A stretch of 64,000 nt of DNA from Protula sp. h YS-2021 (Eukaryota > Annelida > Polychaeta > Sabellida > Serpulidae). Shown one piece after another: positions 50,930 to 63,174 of the stretch. The DNA lies in NCBI GenBank assembly GCA_949752745.1, contig OX457031.1:23101642-23165641 (forward strand), given 5' to 3'. The notes under the pieces were generated by a model. That model made no database searches. It was not told the DNA's origin and saw only the letters and a list, made by a program, of their open reading frames with translations. The number at the start of each line of letters is the position of its first letter. Position 1 is the first letter of the stretch. The translations under genes were made by a program, and so were the position numbers.

Positions 50930-53484
50930 TTTCTCACAGTGTTGAACATTTTGCGTGAAAATAGCGTTCTATAGACCTCTGGTAAACGATCTTCGTTGGG
51001 TCTCCTCGCCGCAGATGAAATAAAATAACCCCCATTCCATGGTCACGACATAGAAGAATTTAAACCAAGCCACTTTCTTCTGTTTTTTTTTTTATTCTTA
51101 AGAATTTAAAAAATGCGCTTTTCACATTTTAATATCCTACACGCATCTGTTAGAGTGCTCCATCAGTCCTATTTCGGTGGGGGGGGGGGGGGGGGCGGGG
51201 GGGTAATGAGCCTGGTGCCAGTTAGTTATGGCCTTGACCAGAGTATATTCAACGCTGGGATAAAGACGTTAGATAGACGTTGCGATGCTGCTGAGTAAAA
51301 TAGACATATTTTCGACGTCATACTCAAAATGTCACCAATGTACAACTTTTGAATTATTATAACCTCAGAAATCAGATGCAAAACTGATTTTAGTTTAAAA
51401 GGAGTTAGAAAATAGAGACTGAAGAACAGAGTGTAAAGAACGAGCATCATTTAGTTGAATGTCAGCTAAAAGTTTCAGCAGCCTGTGTTTGTACTTTTCT
51501 CATTTAGCTTATATCATCATGAAAGCTTATTTTCAAGATATCCACCATTGTCAATATTAGTCTAAGGGTTTTACTGTTTAAAAATTTTACTGAAATTTTT
51601 CTAGGTGCATAATGAAGTAGCTGATTAACATTCAATGCGCCTCCCTAAATATAGCTTGTCACTGACAATGAAAACAGTGTCATCACATCATAACCCGTTC
51701 TCTGTTTCCATGCTACTCATTTCCGCAACAACATTTGTTAAAAAAATTCAATAAATTTCAAAATGTTCGTAAAATTTTCTTTGATTATAAATTGACTTAA
51801 ATTCTATGTTTCTTATCTAAAAATCACATTAGAGTTTAATTAAGGATCAGAACTCATTCAACGAAAATAAACTTACCTCCGTTTGTATTGTAAACCTTTT
51901 CAACACCACATCAACATTATCAAAAAATAAATAAATAAACAAACTTTAAAAAATAAATAAATAATCCGCCTATTTTATTTCATACACATACAGTTTCTAG
52001 TCAAATAGCCCAGTGACGGAATTAAAAATGTATTCATGAAGCAAAGTCCTCAATTGCATGAGAAAGAAAGAATGCGTTTTGTTCCACCGTGAATTAGTGA
52101 ATTACCGCCATGTTTAACTCACTATAATCTGCTCTAGTTTTCAATAAATCTTAATATGGGAATTCGGTATCCAGGATATTGTCCAAACCTTTTACAGTAG
52201 CAAATATTTACAAAACGCATGTGACCAGTGTTCAGCGCATTTACATTCTTGTTCGATTTTTGGCAAAGGTTATACGCCCTAATTTACTGCCAGCAAATAA
52301 AGCCATAATCTCCTGGTTACAGCTTTTCACTGTTTACACAGGCACTGTATGAAGTCAAAGCCTTCTAGAATAAAATAATGGACTTGTAGCCTCAAGGTAT
52401 TTTTTTCTGTTCCTTACAAGTAATGCGCACACAGGTTAACGAACAAATTCCCGTATCTGCTTATTTGAGTATTGTTCTGTTTAACCGTGAAAATAAAAAA
52501 AATAATAATAACGGCTCGAAGATAACAAGGACAACAAATACTGAGTCATGCGTATTTATTGTCCTTTAATGAATGCGCTCTATTCTTGAATGCGACGACG
52601 ACACCGACAACGACGCAGACGAAGACGTAAACGGTTCTCGACAAGAAACTAATTCAACACACTGAATGCAACTAAATTTGCAAGCGGCCACCTCTCTTGT
52701 GACATTATAAATATAGGTGGTCACAAACTACTGCTGGAGACCGTTTTATTCATTATCAAACCATAGTTGTGACATCAGCCATGGTCTTGCATGAGGAAAC
52801 CCCTTCTGATAACGTCAATTTTCAATTTGCATTAGCAACATCTTAAGAGCTCTGAACAGTCTTTCTGTTGGTTCCATTGTGTGTAAGCATTGAGTGTTTA
52901 CAAGCTCCAAAAACCTTTAATGACATCAAGGCAAAGTGTTTACAATTTGCAATTATGCATATGCTTACACAGTTATTTCCTAATTTCCGGACATTAATAT
53001 TTGTGGCTATACAACCAAATCTTGTTCATCAAACAGATCAAACATCACAGCCTTTTTACTCTGTTCATGATTTTATCCTCGTGAGATCACGATCGGGTTC
53101 TCGAACTTGTTTTCTCTTTGGTTTATTCGATTATTACAGTTGTCTTTTATTTTGAATTTTCTAACTAAATGGCTGCACAGCTATGCCCTTTTACGTCATC
53201 AGAAGGGGTTTTTCATTTTGATACTTGTTATTAAATAATCAATATGCATGACCTCTTGACTTAAGCTGGTCACTGATGTGCATCATTGCAGTCTGTGAAA
53301 TTGTACTTATTATGCACACATTTCAGTGGAACTATTTTTTAAAACTGACAAAGTTCTAACACAAATGGTTTCCTCGCGCGAAAGAAACTCGTAACGCAGT
53401 AACTCATTCTTTCTCAGCGACGAAACCACCCATGCTTTTAAGTTCTTCTGTTTTAAGAACGTACATGAATGGGTTATTTATGCC
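50930..53484. other. Intergenic, no gene recognised
   Basis: It contains a 17-base poly-G run at 51179-51195 followed by a further G run, and a CGACGACGAC-type tract near 52590-52630. The open frame at 52868-53155 has no family resemblance or splice context. Confidence 0.4.
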
Positions 53485-53520
53485 TTTTACTTCGTAAAAC
53501 CTTTAAATTCGCTTATCTCC
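53485..53520 (-). repeat. 36-bp motif, inverted partner of 60370-60405
   Basis: The minus strand reads GGAGATAAGCGAATT, then seven variable bases, then TTTACGAAGTAAAA, and matches 60370-60405 at 31 of 36 positions by hand count. The two copies bracket the DIRS-like relic. Confidence 0.6.
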
Positions 53521-54225
53521 ACTTTTAGATGGGTTTCCCTTCCGGTTAATGGTACCACGCAAATAGAAATGAAGTTTTTCCTTGTGAATAGAATGGTCCC
53601 TTCACTCTCCATCCTGTCTTCCCTCCATCTCCAGCCAATCAGCATGCGAGAATGATAAGAATTACGTCATTCGAAGACATCAACCATTCCCTTCAAGCGT
53701 GGTGTTGTCAATACAGGCCTTTCTGTGTGCTCCGCTTTTTTATCTAAAAAAGGGAACTGGGCAAGGTGCGATTTTGCTTTAAATCTACTTTATCACTTTT
53801 CTTGGATTACTAATTGATTCGTGAATCGTTTGGATAATTTTAATCGGGATTGAAGCAATTTTTCGGATATTTATGTGTTGACAAATATTTAACACGATGA
53901 AGAGAAGATTCCAAGTATAGGCAGGGCCAGTCTGAAAATTCACTTATAAGCCCCAAATAAAGGGAATGATTAATTTAGTAATTTTAGTGGCCAGGATGGG
54001 GACAAATTGTTGACTTTCAACCAAAACGAACGCCCGTTTCATGGAATTTTACGGAAATTCATAATCTCGAGATGAGCCTTAACGGTACTCATCCCACGTT
54101 TCTCAAAATTTAAATTCTTACCAGCTAAAATGAATTGAATAATGTAGTTCCTTTTTGATAAATATATGTGTGATAATGACTAAAGCTGGGTGTACGCACG
54201 GGCACCCTCTTTCTTGCGTGAGGGC

Positions 54226-54255
54226 GGAGCACTAGACTCACAAAAGGCTATATAG
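54226..54255 (+). promoter_or_regulatory. Candidate core promoter (GC box plus TATA)
   Basis: GGGCGG at about 54223 and CTATATAG at 54248-54255 lie about 25 bp apart. No coding sequence follows within reach, so it may belong to the terminal region of the nearby retroelement or be chance. Confidence 0.25.
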
Positions 54256-55055
54256 TAAGGTCTGCCATGGTATCTGGGCTACAAGTAACACACACACAGT
54301 GTTAGTGTGAGACGTACCACCTGTTTGATCACTGAACCAATATGCAGTGAACAGTGCGCTTACAATAGCAACTAAGTGAAAGCAAGGAGCCTCCAAGCCA
54401 GTGGAGCCTCAAAGCATCAGCTAGCGTTATTTGATTCTGGCCTTCCTTGCCCTTGACGGAACCGTGACGGAAACAGCCGTTCTTGTGCTTGACTTAGCCT
54501 TTACGTTTTGTTGTTGGTTCATTCAACAAAGAAACCTTAAGAATAGAAGCCTCAGAGTTTGTAACGATAAAATATTTGAGATAATATTTAATAAATGCGC
54601 TTGGAGATGAGCAACAACCTTTTGAAATACATCTGACAAAGACACACTACGGAAAGCCCTGCTTGACTTTCTTGTTGAGTTTTAACAAAGATCTCTAAAA
54701 TCGACTTCTGACTGAGCTGTAGTCGACTAACTCCGCAGTCAAAATGGAGTCTTTAATTGAAAGTAGCCTGTTTAGAGAAATACTTATTAAACTGTGGTAT
54801 GAAAGAAATAATTAGAGTTTTCTGACTGTCTTTTCTGTATTCCTGCGAAATCTGCAATTACTTACATAATTCTCGGACGACACAAAGAGAGACCAAACTA
54901 GACGCAGTGTCCTCGTCTCCTAGCGATGGTATATACTCTAAGGTACCAAGGTCTGCTGTGTTTTACCTGCCCCAGGTTGAAGGAAACAATCTTACCAATC
55001 ACCGCTTTCTTGGAATGATCAAATGCGTGGATTTAATCCCGTCTTTTGCTGGAGC

Positions 55056-57000
55056 TTAAAGGAATGTATATCTTAACGTGCGTTCTTTGATAGTGACTTT
55101 CCCTTCTTTAAAGATATCACGAGAAAAACATCTCTGTCTACACAACATAGATGAAGTGGGATCTTCGCCTGGGTCGTAACTATAGAGCCATTTAGCCTGG
55201 AGACAGGGACTAGATGTAGGTGTAGGAGATGGGAGGGGGTCGGATGGAAATAGGTTCGATTTGACTGGGATTGGTATTCTGGGAGGGCACTTGGTCACAC
55301 ACTTGGAAAGCAGAGAAAACCAATTGCCTTTAAGTGAACAATGAGCTATCAAAAGCAGACGGCTGGGCTTGAATAGCAGGATCCTCTGGGTTACCTTAGA
55401 TGGATTGTGTGGAGAGGAAATACGTACAATAATTCGTCAGTCGACCACACACGGGTGTGACCGTCGATCGCCAAAGCCTGGCATAGGGAGAAAAACTTTT
55501 TTAGCCTTGTAATTATCGAGTTGGCAATCAGAACCATTTGAATCCCTCAGAGATTGATCTGTCAACCACTCAAAAGAAGAGGTCGCAAAGCACCACTCTG
55601 TATGTATGGCCTGTCCGTTCAACTCGCCTGCCGGATGGCGCGTAGATGTCCGCATTTCTTTTTCTCGGACTAGTGACAGAATGCTGCTGGTCAGTTGAGT
55701 GAGTTGCAGAGACTTGCTGCTCCTTCTTGGTTTAGATATGCTACCACTGTGCAGTCCAAATAAAACTCCACACACCTGTTCCTCAGTTGCTGGTTTGGCT
55801 TGTTTATCAAAATTATCTACAGTTTATGTGGCGAGTTTTAGCAGAATTGATCAAACATTCTGTAACATTTTGCCCTGGAAATGAAAGCCAACAGAGACTA
55901 TCTCTAATTCTCGGCATGGAGATGAGAACTGCATACCTTCGTTTATGCTCGTGGGTCCATCCACCAAGTCAACGCCTGATAGGCTTCTTCGGATACCCTC
56001 ATCACAGTCTTGAGATGTCTCCCTCGTCTCAGAACTCTCCTGACCTTGGAGTGAAATTGTCGGTAATACAGCTTGCCGAAGGGAACTCTCTGCTCTATTG
56101 GCTACCAAGCAACCGAGGAAGGATACTCCATACTGGATAGTCATATCTATGATCCTTGCTTGATTCCCTGATAAAGCCATCTGGATTCTTTCCTAACCCT
56201 TTTTTAAAGATCCTATTTGTTCTCTAAAAAGACCATAACCTGTTTGGGTAGAGTTTTGATTTGGCGAGCACCTTTACTGCTTGGTTGATCCATTTCTCGG
56301 TCTGTAGACACGCAATTTCTCGCTTAAGTTGTGCCAGAAACCAGTCATCCGGGTACTGGAAGACTAACATACCACCACCACGAGCCCACGCCTTGAGTAC
56401 TCTCATGATTTTGGTAAACACGAAAGGTGTCGTGGAGAGAGCGAAGAAAAGAGCCAGAAACAACCATCTTTTTCTCGCATCTATAAACACAGACATTTCC
56501 TCGCTGATATATGGAGGGGTACGTACATCATCTTTCTGTTGTATACAGAGAACGTTCTATATTATGTCGCGAAGGATTTGGTGCTTCTCTTACCTTTGGT
56601 CTTAGGACGCAGCTTAGTTGCCTGGGGCTTGGGCATGGGGACGGATTGGTGGTGTGCGACTCTGGGGGGTTGCATGAGAAAGGTAATGAGCTAATGTAAT
56701 GTCTTTTTGGAGCACTTCAGGCTCTTGCATTTCAGGTCTTTGTCTCGCCGTATTGCCGTTACTGGACATCTTGGCTTTTTTCGGTGGAGGTCTTTTACAC
56801 TGCTTTTCACGCAATGCTGGGAAAAGGCATCGTGTTGCAGAAACACTTGGCCGTGGTGTGGTAGGTCGCGAGCTTCACTACACCTGTTGTCGCTTGTGTC
56901 AGATACTCAAGAGGCTTGGCAGCTACAAGATCAGACAGGCGGAGGTCTTCCAATGTCATCTTTACAGCCCTGAGAGTATGATATTGGAAATACATATTGT
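55056..57000 (-). mobile_element. Decayed DIRS-like retroelement: gag-side, reverse transcriptase, RNase H
   Basis: Read on the minus strand. 57000-56614 shows gag-side frames (MTLEDLRLSDLVAAKPLEYL; then a Pro/Lys-rich segment). 56496-56224 is reverse transcriptase with FALSTTPFVFTK (usual FGLSTAPRVFTK) and YPDDW (usual YLDDW at the catalytic Asp pair), and it ends at a frameshift just before the usual SFLG. 56090-55950 in another frame gives VPFGKLYYRQF...LTWWMDP, typical of the RNase H start in DIRS elements. 55775-55437 and 55352-55056 resemble the post-RNase H region (TEWCF; then a Pro-rich stretch). Multiple frameshifts and stops show it is dead. No tyrosine recombinase was identified. 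Confidence 0.75.
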
Positions 57001-58828
57001 TCAGGATGTTTCTTACATACCCCTCCCCTTGGCGTGACTTGGCGTCCCTCTCAATATCCGCGCCACTGCTTTCTCTTTCTCACATGGGATTGAAGCCAGT
57101 GGAGACTATGAATTTCTGACAGTTCTTCCTAATCGACAAGCTGCGTTATTTAGACCTGACCCGAGGGAGGCCCGACTACAATAGCTTTAGGGGCGAGCCT
57201 TGACTCAGCCACTAGTGTGAGAGGGCTAGTACTCCAACTTTGGGTAGATACCTCCACAGATAGAGACACAAGCAGCGGCGCTGACTGGTCCTCTGGGGTG
57301 TGATAATAAAGAAAGAAAGGTAGTTAGAAGGAGAATCTTAATCTATGGTAGCACCGGTGGATAAAGTGCAGAGGATGTAGAGCGAGTGGCAATGTCGAAA
57401 TCACCAACAGGATAAGTGAAGCCTTCACTCGACTCTGGATGAGTTATGATCACATATTCCTTCTCCACCCTTATGCCGTGTCCTGTGCTCCTGTGTAAGT
57501 TTTTATCAAGCACGTCAAACTCCTGTAAACACTGTAGTAACACTCCTGGGGAAAAAGCAAACTTATTTACCAGCAGTGAGAAGTACGAAGCAAAATCTCC
57601 TAGCAGAGTGAATTACACACCTCACGAAAAACCAGAATGAAGCTCTGTACAAGGGTACCAACGATTCAGAGGTACAGGAAATAGTCTTTTAGAATACAGA
57701 GTTATGCGAAAATTTTGCTCTGGCACCATTGATGATTGCATTTTTATGCAACAAACGTTTCAAACACTTCAAAGTAGCAAGTTATAAATTTATGATATAC
57801 GTTTTATGTCGCATAATTGTTTTGTTAAACTAATAAAGCGTATTTGCGAGAAGCAGCAAAAACAGGATAAGAATTAAAGTCAGTGTCTTTTACCTAAAGT
57901 TTCAAAAGTGCTCGGCCACTGTCGGGTTTAAATCTTTGGAGCAAAATGAAAAATAAAACATTGCTGGCAGACCGGGTCAAATGATGAAGAAGACTATTTT
58001 CTCCCTAGCGTTACATAGCAGGAACTAATATAAAATCTGCAATTGCGATTTGTCACGATTGCACAATGATTTTATTAATTTAACGAATTAGTTTGCTGAA
58101 TATTTGGAATTACATCCTAGCTAAGAGCAACTGCGCTAAATAGGATTAGTCCGCCCGCCATTACAATAAGAAAATAAGTAAAAACTCCAGTAAAGATTCA
58201 CTTCAATGGATTTTAGTCATTAAAAGTGTGTCGAGTTTGTCAGTAAATGCACTATTTATCGGCAGTGTACTATTCTTTTTATTACAAAAAGGAAAACATA
58301 GCATGGACAAAAATGTGTCTTGTACTAATGAATACATGCAGAAAAAAATGTTTAGTGGAGGTGTGTAAAACTGAAAAGCAAAAAAGCAGGGATGTTGTTT
58401 GACTGGTGAGGTTTATTTGAATAGACATGGCCATACCCGAAACCACGAGGGTTTTTAAGCACGGGGTCCTCGTTTGCCCAGACACCGGATCGAGTTACAT
58501 GGGCAGTGGATCACCCGTGGCCGACGCAGCAAGTCCTATATGCCTTCCCCCACTGGTGATTCTCCCTTAAGTCTTGCAGAGGATAATCCACTTAAAGCAT
58601 CTCCTTTAAATGTTGATAGAACCGTTGTCCCCAAAAGTCCCGTGGTTTCCTCTACTCCTCGGTTGCAAGGCTGTAAAGATCATATAGGTCCATGGCCACT
58701 TGAGTATCGGGAATGCAGCAACCCCTCTGCAACATACATATATGCTGCCCCACCCGTCGTTATTAGAAGGTAAGGTCAGTCTTCCTTCTAGCCATAGCTT
58801 CTCGCAAAAGAAGGGCCGAAATTCGTGC

Positions 58829-58831
<3 letters not shown>
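57001..58831. other. Retroelement-flanking sequence
   Basis: Protein-like fragments on the minus strand at 57543-57343 (EFDVLDKNLHRSTGHGIRVE) may extend the DIRS-like relic. The plus-strand frame 58474-58773 (PSPTGDSPLSLAEDNPLKAS) has coding-like composition but no recognised domain and may be a fragment of the same or another element. Confidence 0.3.

Positions 58832-58894
<63 letters not shown>
58832..58894 (+). repeat. (AG)n microsatellite
   Basis: About 31 AG dinucleotides followed by an AGA-rich tail. Confidence 0.95.
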
Positions 58895-58897
<3 letters not shown>

Positions 58898-60789
58898 AGA
58901 AGAAAAGAGTACGGTGAGTGGAATAAGTCTTCCTTGTTCCACTGTAGGCTTTATGGTTGAGACTCATATTGTCATGAAGGGATGGAAGATTTCGAACATA
59001 TCGTTCTAGCAACCTTTAGGACAGAATAGGTCTAACAGTGTCGGATTTCTCCATCTCCGACCAAAGCGCTACGCCACTAACTTAAAGGTTCCTTAAATGT
59101 CATCAAAGATCTTTCGAAGCAAACAATCTGAAACTATATAAAAGGGGCCGTCCTGGCAGCTTGTGGCAAGGCAGAGATCGACACAGGACCCCAGACAGAA
59201 TGTAAGGCCAACGCCAATCATGTCCGTCAGATTGCCAACTCCCATGCCAGTCTGTGGCAGTGCAGACGACAATCACTGATTAACTTCTTTTGTTTGCAGA
59301 TTTCCACTCCTATTTCCAAAGGTAAAGGCAACGATCTCTTCTCCACGTCTCAATGCCAATTTCGAGGGAAAGAAGTAACAGCGCTCATTTTGGTGGTTAA
59401 TCGGTCCGTCCCCTCACCCAGTCGGTCCGTCCCCTCACCCAGTGACCCCAGCAAGTGCTTTTGTGCTTGGAGTGTTCATTTTTCACGGGCTGAAAAGACT
59501 GTGTCTTTTACTTTCGTAATTACTCGCATACTGCAGAGAGTGTGTTTTTGCTGGGCACTCTAATTACGAGTCTTCTTCGGCTTAACATGGGCTATTCTTG
59601 GACTTTTTCTAACCCTAGGGCAAGAAAAGTGAACGTGAGAGATACTATCTGCTCGCACGTTGCTATGGCAGTTGGTGCAGTGACAATTCATAAGTGATCG
59701 ACCCATCATGATCGTGACAGCTGCAACAATGTCCATAACTATCCCATATGACAGAAAACAGTGTTTTATGTGAAAACAGATTAACTTTTAAGCTAGAGAT
59801 TATCCAGTGGCTTTTTGTGGACTTTGCGAAAAACGGCATTTAAATTGCATTTTTTGCATGAGGTGTGAAGTTCAGTTGAGCTGTGTCAGCCTAGTTTGCT
59901 TTATGTAACACTGTTGTGAGCCCTAGAGAGGCAATACACTTTGGGGGTCAGTTTTACTTCGCGTGGAATCTTTCGAGTCACTACCGTTTTTTGTGATAAC
60001 ATTTAATAATCAAAAAAGGTTTATTGTTTTTTATATATATATTCTGGAAAGCGGCAAATTGTTCGAGGTTGCGCTTGCATCCAGCGGGAAGTATGAAGAG
60101 TTCAAGGGGGAGGGTTGTTGGTCAGCAACACTTGGCGTCGGTCAGTCTATAAGCGCTTTTTGGGTAGAATTCTCGTTTTAAAAGAACTGGTTCAGTCTCT
60201 TTTAAAGTTTGTATTATTCGTAACGGTTAGGAATTGACCCCCCTCCGATCCATTTAAAAGATTAAGAGAAGTGGAACTTCGTTATGCATTTTATTTGACT
60301 CTAATAGTTCTCTTTCCTTGCCCCGGCTACGAACTTTTTTGCGCAGTAGAGTAATTCCCACTTAACAGAGGAGATAAGCGAATTCGGAGCGTTTACGAAG
60401 TAAAATTGTTCTCAGTTTATTTCGCGAAACCAGCTTTTTCGAGCTAAAACGTAATTGGCGTTCTCCACTTTATGTTTAATATGTCCCTCCCATCATCCCA
60501 CATCCCCTCTAACACCTGAGTCAGCAGAAAGGGGATGTCGCACTACACAAGTGACGTGGGAGATTTCGTTTTCGTTGGTTCTGATTGGCTGGCAGGTGGA
60601 TGGCGGGATGCGTATATTACAACTGCTCCGAGAAATTTTGAGTTATTGTGTGACTATTATTTTCCGGAAGCTTAATATATTAATAAGTGAAGAAAGCGAC
60701 TTATGATTTTACTCGTCGAAGCTCGTTTACGAAATAAAATGACAGATAACAACAATTAACGTAAGAAATTTGATAGTGGGCTCATGTAG
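58895..60789. other. Non-coding; includes a 21-bp duplication and the right 36-bp motif
   Basis: TCGGTCCGTCCCCTCACCCAG is duplicated in tandem at about 59402-59443. 60370-60405 is the inverted partner of 53485-53520. A reverse CCAAT box (GATTGGCT, about 60592) and TGACGTGG (about 60552) lie near each other. No gene is identified. Confidence 0.4.
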
Positions 60790-60922
60790 AGCTTCAGACA
60801 CAACATTTCAAGAAGCTGTAAGAGGGCTTACTCGTCTTAACCTTGCAAACCCTTTTAATAGTGGGCACATAGAAAGTTCAACAGATAATCCATTTGTTGT
60901 TAAAACAGGACTTGGAAAAAAG
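60790..60922 (+). CDS. Candidate single coding exon (unrecognised)
   Basis: After an acceptor-like tcatgtag, 44 codons run to AAG followed by GTCAGA. The composition is protein-like (TTFQEAVRGLTRLNLANP; NPFVVKTGLGKK). The frame begins one base into a codon. No partner exon was found, and the family is unknown; it could be a transposon-protein remnant. Confidence 0.3.
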
Positions 60923-61611
60923 GTCAGACATACACTTCTCACGGCTCTAAGTGTTTTTTGTTGCTTTTTATTGGAAAATAGCTACTAAATACGATCAAAT
61001 GAAACTATTTGACGTTGAGTTCTGTTATAATCAGTTGGGAATGTAGCGATATATAATCGCTTGTTGTTGACAATAGCTTGTATTATTGCTCTTTTTCTCT
61101 TTGTCTTACCCAGCAACCCCACCCTCACCACCCCCTCCCGCCGAAATTTTATTAAATTCAAACGTGGATTCAATTGGTGTATTTTGGTAGGGATGCAATT
61201 CCGCTCCAGAGCACCTTGAAATTTTCATAAGTAATAAAAATACATGAAACACGGTCTTCAGTGGTATGTCTATTAGCGAGAAAAATGCGTATTATGTGCG
61301 GTCAAATACTGATGTTCCTTAAATACTTTGCTTATGAAACTACCAGAAACGCTCTGGTTGAAACTTTGATTTTTCTTCAGATTTTAAACTGTTGGAGCTT
61401 GATATAACTTATTTTTTTAAGTAGAAAAATCTTTATAAAGTAATTTTATGTAGGTCTAGTTTTGAAAAGTTTCTGAAAAAGCTTTCGACTAGGTGTCAGA
61501 TAAACGTCTAGATTTGACTGTGCTAGAAAGTGTTCCCCGACGCATATCGAAGCTGGATAGGCGTCGGAAGAACGACGTATAGACGTCAAAGTGTCCCTCC
61601 CTTGGGACATC

Positions 61612-61893
61612 ACCGGGGTGGGAATGTGGGGGTTCGCACAGTTCGGTTATTATACGTTTTCATGACTTTTTGAAACGACCCCTAAACGCTTGTGTGAAAT
61701 AATACGCTCTTTTAACCAAAACCTTGTGAAAGAACCCCCCTTGTTTTGTGGAAAATGGAGTACTGAATAAAATTTTCCTTTGGCACTTCCCGAGGAACGC
61801 GCCTCATCTAAAACTTGACCCCTCTCCCATTTCTACATTTTTTTTAAACACACATGGTAACACTTATGATACCAGGTGCTCTCGGCCTCCAAG
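61612..61893 (+). mobile_element. MITE-like element, copy 2 (see 20138-20460)
   Basis: Same order of anchors as copy 1: GACTTTTTGAAACGA (61664-61678), TGGAGTACTGAATAAAA, CCTCATCTAAAACTTGACCC, and ACATGGTAACACTTATGATACCA at the right end. Left terminus decayed. Confidence 0.6.
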
Positions 61894-63119
61894 GACGGAG
61901 GACGGTCCTCCTGCCTCTTAAAAATATGTATGACGTCACTTTTCATGTCTATTTTGCGAAAGTAAGTGATAAAAACTTACTAGATTTTCATGTTTCATTT
62001 GTCTTTTGGCTTATTTTCTATGAGACCTGTCATGACTGCCATATCCGGTGAGTGATATGATATGGTGAAATCCCAAATGCCAACCCGGCGTTGTGAAAAA
62101 GGCGTGGGAGATTGATCGACAGAAGTCGTGACCTTGAAAAAGGCAGACGGAGTATTGCTTTCTGGAGGGCTTCATAATAAATTAAAGAAATAATTTATCA
62201 ACTAAACGTTATTAAATTAAATTCATTTTATATTTTCCTGAAATTTTCAACTATCTAAATTAACCAGATGTAAAGCTACTAAATCTTTTGCCGATTCTTT
62301 GTGATTCTTTTATTGCAGATTTCTGCACATTTTCTAGTATGACTCGAAACTTCTACTGAAATCATCTTGTTGTTTCATGGTGGGCGAAACGGTGAAAGAG
62401 CAAAAACAAGCGTGTGTTTTCAGTCCCCCATTTAGGTGTAACTGGTAACAAGTTACTCTTTCTCCGATGATAATTTGGGGGGGGGGGTGGAACAAATATT
62501 TTTATAACACCTTTATATTAAAACGTGTTAAGAGATTGATGCTCTTTTTAAAGTAATTTTATGTGATCTTTCATTAAAAAAAAAACTCTTATTGAAAATT
62601 CACGTTGTCTATGGTTTGGGGCTGTGAAAAATGTATTTCTACAATACAAGGGATAAAGTGCTAGTGCCTGAGCGATAATGGGGAGAGCGCGGAAATTGAC
62701 GAAGCTTTGGTGCACACACACAGAGCGCTGTTAAGCAATGTCCGCTCATTATTTACGCTTCTTTATACAAAGCTAAGAAACGGCAAAAGAAAGTTACAGA
62801 GCAATTGTCGTGTAATTTTTCAACAGTTGTTAACAACTTCTTTGATATTAAACAAAATTTTTCTCGATTATCGCTTTCTTGAGTAACCTGCTGATCTGCT
62901 ACCCGCGTGATTAAATTTATTAATTATTTTATTTCAAGCACGGATACAAAAGTTATACAATGACTGGAAATCCTGCGTACAAAAATTTCTTGTCTTGAAG
63001 GAATTTAAGTATAATATCAATAACTGTTGCGTTTAGAGCAAGTATAGTCAGAGGGATTTAAACAAAAAAGCTATTTGGAAATAGGTAGAGTTTTAGTTCT
63101 GAGTATTAAAACAGCCAGT
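61894..63119. other. Intergenic; candidate 5' region of the next gene
   Basis: G tract near 62468-62476. No gene recognised before 63120. Confidence 0.35.
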
Positions 63120-63174
63120 ATGGATGACGAAGTATCTAATTGTTTGTCTCTTGGAAATGTGACTATGTCAAAAG
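63120..63174 (+). CDS. Candidate first coding exon of a gene leaving the window
   Basis: ATG then 17 more codons (MDDEVSNCLSLGNVTMSK) and one base, ending at a strong donor G|GTGAGT. Phase 1. The acidic Met-Asp-Asp-Glu start and good donor suggest a real 5' exon, but no following exon is visible up to 64000. Confidence 0.35.

Noticed and set aside
52868..53155. 95-codon plus-strand frame
   Set aside because: No motif, signal or splice context; surrounding DNA looks non-coding.
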